Assembly (NCBI GenBank): GCA_934129895.1
Contig: CAKOWY010000005.1
Coordinates: forward strand, 45,103-109,102
From: an uncultured Clostridia bacterium
GTDB lineage: Bacteria; Bacillota; Clostridia; TANB77; CAG-508
Length of the DNA: 64,000 nt
Direction: 5' to 3'
Part shown: positions 53,376-61,735 of the stretch, in pieces
Layout of the letters: each line of letters begins with the position of its first letter
Position numbering within the stretch: position 1 is the stretch's first letter
Notes under the pieces: generated by a model
Seen by the model: only the letters and a program-made list of their open reading frames with translations
Told to the model about the DNA's origin: nothing
Databases searched by the model: none
Made by a program: the position numbers and the translations under genes

Positions 53376-56300
53376 ATTAATTTTTTCCTTATTTTCTTTT
53401 TCAGTAATCTTTTTCTCTTTTTGTTTAATTTTTAAATTATCTTTAGCAACTGTCATAAGAAGTTTAATTCTATTTGTTTGATTTGCTTCGCTTGCACCTG
53501 GATCATAATCAACTGGTACAATATTAGCATTTGGAAACATATCTCTAATAGTTTTTATTACACCTTTTCCAACAACATGGTTTGGTAAACATGCAAATGG
53601 TTGAACACAAACTATATTTTGAATACCATTTTCCATATATTCAAGCATTTCTGCTGTCAAGAACCATCCTTCACCTGTTTGATTTCCAGTTGATAAAACT
53701 GATTTTACATTATCTGCTAAATGCCAAATATCACAAGTTGGTAAATATCCTTTTTTAGATTTTTCCAATGCTTTTTTAGCATCTTTCTCATAAGAATTTA
53801 TCAATTTTATTGCTACATCAAATAGCATTGATTTCAAGCCATTATTTTTTAATAATTGATGTGAAATTACTCCATTTGCTGCAACATATTTAACAAATCC
53901 CATAAAGTCTGGTAAAACAACTTCTGCGCCTTCTTTTTCTAATAAATTTGCTACATAATTATTTCCAAATGGATGATATTTAATTAAGATTTCTCCTACT
54001 ATTCCTACTTTTGGCTTTTCTTTTCCTTGCTTCCATTCAATCTTTTCAAAATCATCTACCATTTCATATATGCTCTTTGAAAATTCCTTTGAATTACTAT
54101 TTATTGCAAGTCTTTTTGCCTTTTCCATCCATTCTGCAAATAATTTATCTGTTTCACCTTTATTTTTTTCATAAGCTCTATTTTTATATAACATTTTTTG
54201 CAATAAATCTGCATAAACCATTGATTTTAATAATTTTTCTACTAATGGTAATGTCAACTTAAATCCTGGGTTTTTCTCCATTCCAACAACATTAAATGAA
54301 ATTACTGGAACTTGTCCAAAGCCTGCATCTTTTAGAGCTTTACGAATAAATCCTATATAATTTGTTGCTCTACATCCTCCACCTGTTTGTGACATTATTA
54401 ATGCTGTTTTATTTACATCATATTCTCCAGATTCTAATGCTTCTATCATTTGTCCTGTTGTTATAATTGATGGATAACAAGCATCATTATTTACATATCT
54501 TAATCCTGTTTCGATTGTATTTTGAGTACATTCTCTTAAAAGTTTTGCTTTATATCCTTCACTTTGTAAAACTGGCTCAATAAAGTCAAAATGAATTGGT
54601 GCCATTTGTGGAATTAAAATCACATACTCTTTTTTCATTTCTTCTGTAAATGGATTTTTCTTTAAGAAATATTCTCCTGTTTCTTTTTCTTCTTTTTTAT
54701 TATTTAATCTCTTATTGATGCTTGCAAGCAATGAACGTAAACGAATTCTTACGGCACCTAAATTATTTACTTCATCAATTTTTATTAATGTATACATTTT
54801 TCCAAAACTTGTTAAAATTTCTTCAACTTCATCTGTTGTAACAGCATCAACTCCACAACCAAATGAGTTTATTTGAACAAGCTCTAAATTGTCATGTCTA
54901 CCAACAAAATCTGCTGCTGCATATAATCTTGAATGGAACATCCATTGGTCAACAACACGAAGTGGTCTTTCTGGTAATGCTTTATCTGCAACACTATCTT
55001 CTGTTAATACACACATTCCTAAACTTGTTATTAATGTATCTATTCCATGGTTTATTTCTGGATCTACATGATATGGCCTTCCTGCTAATACAATTCCTTT
55101 TAAATTATTTTTTTCAATATATTCGATTGTTTCTTTTCCTTTTTCATGTATATCTTGTCTACATTTTTGATATTCTTGTTGAGCTTTTTCTATTGCATTT
55201 TTTAATTCTTTTTTGTTAAAATTATATTCTTTAAATTCAGGTAATTCCATCATCCTTTTTAATAATGCTTTTGATTCAAATGGTAAAAATGGATTTATAA
55301 ATTTAATATCTTCACTTTTTAATTCTTCTATATTATTTTTTAATACTTCTGAATAAGATATTACAATTGGACAATTATATCTATTATTGCTATCCACATA
55401 TTCTTTTCTTGAATATGGTATACATGGATAAAATATTGTTTTAATTCCTTTTTGTATTAAGCTTATAACATGTCCATGTGATAATTTTGCTGGATAACAT
55501 ACAGATTCAGATGGCATTGATTCAATACCTTTTTCATATATTTTTCTTGTACTTTTTTCTGATATTATTACTCTAAATCCTAAATTTGTGAATAATGTAA
55601 ACCAGAATGGATAATCTTCATACATATTTAAAACTCTTGGAATTCCTATTGTTCCTCTTGGTGCATCTTTTTCTTCTAATGGTGTATATCCAAATATTCT
55701 ATCATATTTATATTTTACTAAGTTTGGTAAATCTTTGTGCGAATTTACTATTCCTTCACCTTTTTCACATCTGTTTCCAGATATATGTCTTTTTCCATTA
55801 CTAAATCTATTTATTGTTAATTGACAATGATTTTCACATCCATTACATCTTGTATGTGTTACTTTTATATCTAATTTATCAATTTCTTCAATTGTTGCAA
55901 GTGTTGAATGATATTCCATATCCATATTTGCTTCATATTGTTCACATGCAAGTAATGCCATACCATAAGCTCCCATAAGTCCTGCTATATCTGGTCTTGT
56001 TACATTTCTTCCAACAATTAATTCAAATGCTCTTAATACTGCTTCATTATAGAAAGTTCCTCCTTGTACAACAATATGGCTTCCTAATTTTTTTACGTCT
56101 CTTATTTTCATTACTTTTTGTATTGCATTTTTTATTACTGAATATGATAAACCTGCTGATATGTCTCCAACTGAATATCCTTCTTTTTGTGCTTGTTTTA
56201 TTTTTGAATTCATAAATACTGTACATCTAGAACCTAAATCTACTGGATTTTGTGCTTCTAATGCTTCTTTTACAAATTCTTCTATACTTAAATTTAAACT

Positions 56301-57674
56301 TTTAGCATAAGTTTCTATAAATGATCCACATCCTGATGAACAGGCTTCATTTAACATTATATTATCTATTGTATTATTTTTTAGTTTGATATATTTCATA
56401 TCTTGTCCGCCAATATCAACAATACTTGTTACTTTAGGTTCAAATTTTTTTGCAGCAGTATAATGTGCTATTGTTTCGATTTCATTTAAATCTACATTTA
56501 ATGCTGTTTGTATTAATTTTTCTCCATACCCAGTTACACCACTATAACGAATTACTGCTTCTTTTGGCATAACAGAATATAGTTTCTTTAACATTTCTAT
56601 AATACTATCAAGTGGCTTTCCACCATTTCCTTGATATGCTGAATATAATAATGTTCCATCTCTATCTATAACTACTAATTTTGATGTTGTTGAACCTGCA
56701 TCTATTCCAACAAAGCAATCTCCTTTATGTTCTGAAAGTGGCTTTTTTGCTACTTTATCTTTTTCATGTCTAGCTTTAAATTCATCATATTCTACATTTG
56801 TTGAAAATAATGGCTTTAATGGTACTGTTGTTGTATCATGTGAATGTTTTAATACTTGTATTTTGCTTTTTAATTTTTCCACACTTATTGGAGTTTCATC
56901 TTTAGCCTCTAAACATGCTCCTTTTGCAACTAATAAATGTGCTTCTTCTGGCACTATTGTTTGCTCTGGTGTTAAATGTAATGTTTCAACAAATCTTTTT
57001 CTTAATTCTGGTAAATATGTAAGTGGTCCACCTAAAAATGCTACATTTCCTCTAATTGGTCTTCCACAAGCTAAACCTGATATTGTTTGATTTACAACTG
57101 CTTGCAAAATAGATACTGCAATATCTTCTTTTGCAGCACCTTCGTTTAACAATGGTTGCACATCTGTTTTGGCAAATACTCCACATCTTGATGCAATTGG
57201 ATATATTGTTTGATATCCTTTTGCAAGTTCATTTAGCCCTGCTGTGTCTGTATTTAATAATGATGCCATCTGATCTAAAAACGCCCCTGTTCCACCTGCA
57301 CATGTTCCATTCATACGTTGTTCAACAGACCTTCCAAAATAAATAATTTTGGCATCTTCTCCTCCAAGTTCTATTACTACATTTGTTTGTGGAATATATT
57401 TTTCTACAGCTCTCTTGCATGCAACAACTTCTTGAATAAATGGCACATCTAAAAACTTAGCAGTACTCATTGCACCTGATCCTGTTAATGCTATTGTAAA
57501 TTCTTTATCTTTATATTTTTCTACTAGTTCTTCTAATACTTTACATACTGTATTTTTTGTATCAGAATAATGTCTTTCATAAGACGTATATATTTCTTTA
57601 AAATTCTCATCCATAACAACTATTTTTACTGTTGTTGAACCTACATCCATTCCTATATGTACTATTTTACTCAT
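53370..57674 (-). CDS. Giant 2-hydroxyacyl-CoA dehydratase activase-like protein
   Basis: 1434 residues. Two BadF/BadG/HgdC-type ATPase modules: the first with MDVGSTTVKIVVMD, GGEDAKI and NGTCAGGTGAFLDQMA (about 1-260), the second with GIDAGSTTSKLVVID, IGGQDMKYIKL and ACSSGCGSFIETYA (about 320-590). Cysteines in the CAGG and SGCG loops are the expected [4Fe-4S] ligands. Then a Cys-rich THTRCNGCENHC segment, a DUF2229 part (GTIGIPRVLNMYEDYPFW) and a C-terminal dehydratase-subunit-like region with GGGCRATNY. The archetype couples ATP to low-potential electron injection; the substrate of this fused family is not established. Monocistronic with its own promoter. No separate dehydratase genes nearby. 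Confidence 0.9.
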   Translation of the reverse strand: MSKIVHIGMDVGSTTVKIVVMDENFKEIYTSYERHYSDTKNTVCKVLEELVEKYKDKEFTIALTGSGAMSTAKFLDVPFIQEVVACKRAVEKYIPQTNVVIELGGEDAKIIYFGRSVEQRMNGTCAGGTGAFLDQMASLLNTDTAGLNELAKGYQTIYPIASRCGVFAKTDVQPLLNEGAAKEDIAVSILQAVVNQTISGLACGRPIRGNVAFLGGPLTYLPELRKRFVETLHLTPEQTIVPEEAHLLVAKGACLEAKDETPISVEKLKSKIQVLKHSHDTTTVPLKPLFSTNVEYDEFKARHEKDKVAKKPLSEHKGDCFVGIDAGSTTSKLVVIDRDGTLLYSAYQGNGGKPLDSIIEMLKKLYSVMPKEAVIRYSGVTGYGEKLIQTALNVDLNEIETIAHYTAAKKFEPKVTSIVDIGGQDMKYIKLKNNTIDNIMLNEACSSGCGSFIETYAKSLNLSIEEFVKEALEAQNPVDLGSRCTVFMNSKIKQAQKEGYSVGDISAGLSYSVIKNAIQKVMKIRDVKKLGSHIVVQGGTFYNEAVLRAFELIVGRNVTRPDIAGLMGAYGMALLACEQYEANMDMEYHSTLATIEEIDKLDIKVTHTRCNGCENHCQLTINRFSNGKRHISGNRCEKGEGIVNSHKDLPNLVKYKYDRIFGYTPLEEKDAPRGTIGIPRVLNMYEDYPFWFTLFTNLGFRVIISEKSTRKIYEKGIESMPSESVCYPAKLSHGHVISLIQKGIKTIFYPCIPYSRKEYVDSNNRYNCPIVISYSEVLKNNIEELKSEDIKFINPFLPFESKALLKRMMELPEFKEYNFNKKELKNAIEKAQQEYQKCRQDIHEKGKETIEYIEKNNLKGIVLAGRPYHVDPEINHGIDTLITSLGMCVLTEDSVADKALPERPLRVVDQWMFHSRLYAAADFVGRHDNLELVQINSFGCGVDAVTTDEVEEILTSFGKMYTLIKIDEVNNLGAVRIRLRSLLASINKRLNNKKEEKETGEYFLKKNPFTEEMKKEYVILIPQMAPIHFDFIEPVLQSEGYKAKLLRECTQNTIETGLRYVNNDACYPSIITTGQMIEALESGEYDVNKTALIMSQTGGGCRATNYIGFIRKALKDAGFGQVPVISFNVVGMEKNPGFKLTLPLVEKLLKSMVYADLLQKMLYKNRAYEKNKGETDKLFAEWMEKAKRLAINSNSKEFSKSIYEMVDDFEKIEWKQGKEKPKVGIVGEILIKYHPFGNNYVANLLEKEGAEVVLPDFMGFVKYVAANGVISHQLLKNNGLKSMLFDVAIKLINSYEKDAKKALEKSKKGYLPTCDIWHLADNVKSVLSTGNQTGEGWFLTAEMLEYMENGIQNIVCVQPFACLPNHVVGKGVIKTIRDMFPNANIVPVDYDPGASEANQTNRIKLLMTVAKDNLKIKQKEKKITEKENKEKINI

Positions 57675-57710
57675 AATTAATTCCTTCTAACATTTCTCAA
57701 TTCTATCGCT

Positions 57711-57739
57711 AATATATCATATTACTTTACTTTTTTCAA
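57711..57739 (-). promoter_or_regulatory. Predicted sigma-A promoter of the activase gene
   Basis: -35 TTGAAA (57734-57739), 17-nt spacer, -10 TATATT (57711-57716), about 37 nt before the start codon. Confidence 0.65.
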
Positions 57740-57811
57740 GTTAAAGTTTTTTACTGACTTTCCATTTTAATGCATTTTATTATATAATAGTTTTATGAAT
57801 TATATGTGAAT

Positions 57812-57855
57812 TTTTCACAAAAAAGAAAAGCGGCTCTCAAACATTAGAGAGCCGC
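57812..57855 (-). terminator. Terminator of the secreted-protein cassette
   Basis: Perfect 9-bp GC-rich stem (57830-57838 with 57847-57855), 8-nt loop, then TTTTCTTTTTT on the minus strand. Confidence 0.9.
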
Positions 57856-57894
57856 CGTGTGCTGTTTCGATTTTTTCGAAGTTTTTGGAATTAT

Positions 57895-58458
57895 TTATTC
57901 ACCAAAACTGTCCTGGAAATTGCTAGACATTCTCCCCTGACCATCAACCTCAAACGGTACAGAGAAAAACTTGCCTTCGGACGTCATATAACCAATATAA
58001 CGTCCGTTCATGCCGAACCTGCAGAGTTCTTTAACATTGTCAGCCACATAATACAGTTGCTTTGTAACCAGATTCATCAGCATCAGCTTGTGATCAGCAG
58101 TTACATAATACAATGCGCTTCCTTTGATGTCGCTGTAACGTTCGAACCCATCATTGGACTTAAGAGTCATAAGTTCAACTCTCGGTGCTTCTTTTTTGCA
58201 AAGGCTTCCTTCGTGAACTTCACCACATTTGGGACAAACACCTGCCAATTTATCAGGATCAATCTCTTCAAATTGATCCTCGTCATAAGTTATGATCTGC
58301 GAACCATCTTCAAATGTTTCAACAGTCACTCTCATCCCAGTGGAGTCACTGTACGAATAAATACTCGAGCCAATCTGAGGCTCTTCCGCAAATGCGGAAA
58401 CCGAAAAGAAAACACCAGTTGCCAAGATTACAAGGATCGCTGCAAAAATTTTTTTCAT
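57895..58458 (-). CDS. Secreted protein with CxxC zinc-ribbon-like segment, unknown
   Basis: 187 residues with a clear signal peptide (MKKIFAAILVILATGVFF, cleavage expected after AFA at residue 24). Extracellular part: a Tyr/Ser-rich stretch, CPKC at 75-78 with a third Cys at 87 (GEVHEGSLC), then beta-rich segments (ALYYVTADHKLMLMNL, RYIGYMTSEGKFF) reminiscent of propeller-like repeats. ATG 58458 follows GGAGGGT at about 8 nt; upstream ATGs are too close to or upstream of it. Codon use is GC-richer than the host and it has its own TTGACT-17-TATAAT promoter and terminator. Its Shine-Dalgarno is complementary to the adjacent small RNA. Function unknown. Confidence 0.82.
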   Translation of the reverse strand: MKKIFAAILVILATGVFFSVSAFAEEPQIGSSIYSYSDSTGMRVTVETFEDGSQIITYDEDQFEEIDPDKLAGVCPKCGEVHEGSLCKKEAPRVELMTLKSNDGFERYSDIKGSALYYVTADHKLMLMNLVTKQLYYVADNVKELCRFGMNGRYIGYMTSEGKFFSVPFEVDGQGRMSSNFQDSFGE

Positions 58459-58516
58459 TGTCATACCCTCCATGTTTTAACAGCACACTTCTTCAGATTC
58501 ATAAGAACCTATTTAT

Positions 58517-58545
58517 ATTATAACACATTTTCTTTTTATAGTCAA
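58517..58545 (-). promoter_or_regulatory. Strong sigma-A promoter of the secreted-protein gene
   Basis: -35 TTGACT (58540-58545), 17-nt spacer, -10 TATAAT (58517-58522). The -35 starts inside the T-run of the upstream sRNA terminator. Confidence 0.8.
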
Positions 58546-58574
58546 AAAAACCCCCCCACCATTACTGGTGGGGG
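58544..58574 (-). terminator. Terminator of the candidate sRNA
   Basis: Perfect 8-bp GC-rich stem (58553-58560 with 58567-58574), 6-nt loop, followed on minus by two more G and seven T. Confidence 0.9.
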
Positions 58575-58720
58575 AGCTTTCCATGGAGGGCATTGGCCCA
58601 AAGATTATAGCCATCTATGTATAGGTTCCCGATATTTATAAAAAAGGAGGAGGAATTCATGATGCAGTAACCAAAACGGGAACCATTATCTCTCCGCAAC
58701 TCGCACTTGACGAATTAACT
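58544..58720 (-). ncRNA. Candidate small RNA, anti-Shine-Dalgarno type
   Basis: A transcription unit of about 175 nt without a credible ORF, between a near-consensus promoter and a strong intrinsic terminator. The predicted fold has an 8-bp GC-rich stem (58677-58684 with 58624-58631) closing a 45-nt loop that exposes CCUCCUCCUUUUUU, which contains the CCUCCUUU of the 16S rRNA tail. Further 3' it has a small GGGC/GCCC hairpin and AUGCCCUCCAUG (58593-58582), which can pair over 12 nt (one G-U) with the Shine-Dalgarno region CAUGGAGGGUAU of the next gene (58474-58463). It does not look like tmRNA, SRP RNA, RNase P RNA or a known riboswitch; 6S RNA is not supported because the ends do not pair. 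Likely a translational repressor (inference). Confidence 0.7.
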
Positions 58721-58726
58721 ATTACT

Positions 58727-58755
58727 ATTCTAATATAAATTTACATAATTGTCAA
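58727..58755 (-). promoter_or_regulatory. Promoter of the candidate sRNA
   Basis: Perfect -35 TTGACA (58750-58755), 17-nt spacer, -10 TAGAAT (58727-58732). Start expected near 58720. Confidence 0.8.
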
Positions 58756-58805
58756 GCACTTTTTGTTATTTTTTTACATTTTATGCTATATGCATAAAAA
58801 ATATA

Positions 58806-61634
58806 TTATTTTTCTAAATATTTCTTTAAAAATTTACCTGTATAACTTCTCTCATTTTTACAAATTTGTTCTGGAGTACCTACTGCAATTATTTCTCCAC
58901 CTGCATCTCCACCTTCTGGACCTAAATCTATAATATAATCTGCTGTTTTTATTAAGTCTAAATTATGTTCTATTACTATTATAGTATTTCCTGTATCTAC
59001 AAGTCTTTGTAAAATATCTACTAATCTATGTACATCTGCTATATGCAATCCTGTTGTTGGTTCATCTAATATATACAACGTTTTTCCTGTTGCTTTTTTA
59101 GAAAGTTCTGTTGCTAATTTAACACGTTGTGCTTCTCCTCCTGATAATGTTGTTGATGGTTGTCCTAATTTTATATAACCTAATCCTACATCATATAATG
59201 TTTGTATTTTATTTTTTATTCTTGGAATATTTGCAAAATATTCTAATGATTCTTCAACTGTCATATCAAGAACATCTGCTATACTTTTTCCCTTATATTT
59301 AACTTCAAGAGTTTCTCTATTATATCTTTTTCCTTTACATACTTCACAAGGTACAAATACATCTGGCAAAAAGTGCATTTCAATTCTGTGAACACCATCA
59401 CCCGAACAGCTTTCACATCTTCCTCCTGGTACATTAAAACTAAATCTACCTTTTTCATATCCTCTCATTTTTGCTTCATTTGTACTTGCAAAAATATCTC
59501 TTATTAAATCAAATGCACCTGTATATGTTGCAGGATTTGAACGTGGTGTACGTCCAATTGGTGATTGGTCTATATTTATGATTTTATCTATATTTTCTAA
59601 CCCTTTTATTGCTTTACATTTTCCTGGCTTTTCTGTTGCTCCATTTAATTGTTGAGCAATATTTTTATATAATACTTCATTTATTAAAGTACTTTTTCCT
59701 GAACCAGATACACCTGTAATACAAATGAATTTACCAAGTGGAAATTTTACACTTATATTTTTTAGATTGTTTTCTGTTGCATTTATTATTTCGATATTTT
59801 TCTTGTTTCCAGGTCTTCTCTTTTTTGGTACTTCAATCTTCTTTCTTCCACTTAAATAAGCTCCTGTTATTGATGTTGGAACATTTTTTATTTCTTCTGC
59901 TGTTCCTTGTGCCATAACTTGACCACCATGAACACCTGCACCTGGTCCAATATCAATTATTTGGTCTGCAGCATACATTGTATCTTCATCATGTTCTACA
60001 ACTAATAAAGAATTTCCTAAATCACGCAATTTTTTCAATGTTGCTATTAATTTATCATTATCTCTCTGATGTAATCCTATACTTGGTTCATCAAGTATAT
60101 ATAATACTCCTGTAAGACCTGATCCAATTTGTGTTGCAAGTCTTATACGTTGTGCCTCTCCTCCTGACAATGTTCCTGCACTTCTTGATAATGTAAGATA
60201 TTCAAGTCCTACATCTATTAAGAATTGCAATCTTGCATCTATTTCTTTTAATATCATTTCTGCAATCATTTTTTGTGAATCTGTTAATTCAAGTTTTCTT
60301 AAAAATTCTTGTAAGCTTTTAACAGATAAATCTGTCATTTCATTTATATTTATTCCACCAACTTTTATTGATAGAATTTCTTTCTTTAATCTTGCTCCAT
60401 TACATTCATCACATGGAAGTTCACTCATGTACATTTCATAAAAATCTCTCATTCCTTGTGATTTTGTTTCATTATGTCGTCTTTCTAATGTTGGTATTAC
60501 TCCTTCAAATGGTGCTTTAAATTTTCTTGTCCCTAATGATGATGTATATTCAAAATCTATTTCATCATTTCCTGTTCCATATAATATCTTATTTATAAAG
60601 TCTTTTGGCAAATCTTTTATTTTTTTGTTTCTGATATCTATTCCATAATGTTTTCCTACACTTTCAAAGTACATCTTTGCCATTGTATCGCCTTTTTTCA
60701 TTGTACTAGCTCCAAATGCTTTTACACCGTCATACAATGTTTTAGTTTTGTCTGGAATTATTAAATCTTCGTCCATTTTCATTAAATATCCAATTCCAGA
60801 ACATTTTGGACATGCTCCATAAGGGTTATTAAATGAAAACATTCTTGGAGTTAATTCTGGAAAACTGAATCCACAATCTGGACAAGCATAATTACAACTA
60901 TATAAAACTTGCTTTTCTCCTACTATATCAATAAGTACTAAATTGTCTACTTGTTTTAATGCTGTTTCTATTGATTCTGTAAGTCTTCCTACTATATCTT
61001 CTTTTATTACTAATCTATCTACAACAACTTCTATTTCATGTTTTTTATTTTTGTCTAATTTTATTTCATCGGATAAGTCGTATATTTCTCCATCAACTCT
61101 AACTCTTGCAAATCCATCTTTTTGTAAATCTTCAAATAATTTTGTATATTCACCTTTTCTTCCTCTTACTACAGGTGCTAATATTTGAATTCTTGTTCCT
61201 TCTTTTATTTTCATAACATTGTCTACAATTTGATCTATTGATTGTTTTTCAATCTTCTTACCACAATTTAGACAATATGGTGTTCCAACTCTTGCATATA
61301 GTAAACGAATATAATCATATATTTCTGTTACTGTTCCAACTGTTGAACGTGGATTTTTTGATGTTGTTTTTTGATCTATTGATATTGCTGGAGATAATCC
61401 TTCTATTGATTCTACATCTGGCTTTTCCATTAATCCTAAAAATTGTCTTGCATATGATGACAAACTTTCAACATATCTTCTTTGTCCTTCTGCATATAAT
61501 GTGTCAAATGCTAATGATGATTTTCCTGAACCAGATAGTCCTGTTATTACTACTAACTTGTCTCTTGGAATTTCTAGATTTATATTTTTTAAATTGTGCT
61601 CTTTTGCACCTTTTATTATTATTTTATCATTCAT
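58806..61634 (-). CDS. uvrA: Excinuclease ABC subunit A
   Basis: Damage-recognition ATPase of nucleotide excision repair. 942 residues: two ABC modules with Walker A GLSGSGKSSLAF and GVSGSGKSTL, signatures LSGGEAQRIRLA and LSGGEAQRVKLA, and zinc-binding pairs CPDC/CPKC and CESC/CEVC. AAAGGA precedes the ATG. It has its own promoter after the ileS terminator; uvrB and uvrC are not in the window. Confidence 0.98.
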   Translation of the reverse strand: MNDKIIIKGAKEHNLKNINLEIPRDKLVVITGLSGSGKSSLAFDTLYAEGQRRYVESLSSYARQFLGLMEKPDVESIEGLSPAISIDQKTTSKNPRSTVGTVTEIYDYIRLLYARVGTPYCLNCGKKIEKQSIDQIVDNVMKIKEGTRIQILAPVVRGRKGEYTKLFEDLQKDGFARVRVDGEIYDLSDEIKLDKNKKHEIEVVVDRLVIKEDIVGRLTESIETALKQVDNLVLIDIVGEKQVLYSCNYACPDCGFSFPELTPRMFSFNNPYGACPKCSGIGYLMKMDEDLIIPDKTKTLYDGVKAFGASTMKKGDTMAKMYFESVGKHYGIDIRNKKIKDLPKDFINKILYGTGNDEIDFEYTSSLGTRKFKAPFEGVIPTLERRHNETKSQGMRDFYEMYMSELPCDECNGARLKKEILSIKVGGININEMTDLSVKSLQEFLRKLELTDSQKMIAEMILKEIDARLQFLIDVGLEYLTLSRSAGTLSGGEAQRIRLATQIGSGLTGVLYILDEPSIGLHQRDNDKLIATLKKLRDLGNSLLVVEHDEDTMYAADQIIDIGPGAGVHGGQVMAQGTAEEIKNVPTSITGAYLSGRKKIEVPKKRRPGNKKNIEIINATENNLKNISVKFPLGKFICITGVSGSGKSTLINEVLYKNIAQQLNGATEKPGKCKAIKGLENIDKIINIDQSPIGRTPRSNPATYTGAFDLIRDIFASTNEAKMRGYEKGRFSFNVPGGRCESCSGDGVHRIEMHFLPDVFVPCEVCKGKRYNRETLEVKYKGKSIADVLDMTVEESLEYFANIPRIKNKIQTLYDVGLGYIKLGQPSTTLSGGEAQRVKLATELSKKATGKTLYILDEPTTGLHIADVHRLVDILQRLVDTGNTIIVIEHNLDLIKTADYIIDLGPEGGDAGGEIIAVGTPEQICKNERSYTGKFLKKYLEK

Positions 61635-61655
61635 ATTTCTATCCTTTCCGACAAT

Positions 61656-61684
61656 ATTCTACTACATTTTATGTATAATTGCAA
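61656..61684 (-). promoter_or_regulatory. Predicted sigma-A promoter of uvrA
   Basis: -35 TTGCAA (61679-61684), 17-nt spacer, -10 TAGAAT (61656-61661). No LexA/Cheo-box-like palindrome is evident beside it. Confidence 0.5.
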
Positions 61685-61728
61685 TAATAAAAAAAATAAT
61701 GCAAACCTAATATCTCTATTAGATTTGC
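61685..61728 (-). terminator. Terminator of ileS
   Basis: 11-bp stem (61701-61711 with 61718-61728, one G-U), 6-nt loop, then ATTATTTTTTTT on the minus strand. Confidence 0.9.
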
Positions 61729-61735
61729 ACTAATC

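Noticed and set aside
57859..58641. Long plus-strand ORF (260 codons) opposite the secreted-protein gene
   Set aside because: The minus reading has promoter, Shine-Dalgarno, signal peptide and terminator; the plus ORF has none and runs through both hairpins and the sRNA.
58654..58669. Tiny plus-strand ORF (Met-Met-Gln) after GGAGGAGG in the sRNA region
   Set aside because: Three codons only; the GGAGGAGG is the antisense of the sRNA's C-rich loop and no plus promoter-terminator pair encloses it.
58544..58720. 6S RNA, tmRNA or SRP RNA identity for the candidate sRNA
   Set aside because: The 5' and 3' ends do not pair into a 6S-type closing stem, no tRNA-like end or tag ORF is seen, and the SRP tetraloop motif is absent.
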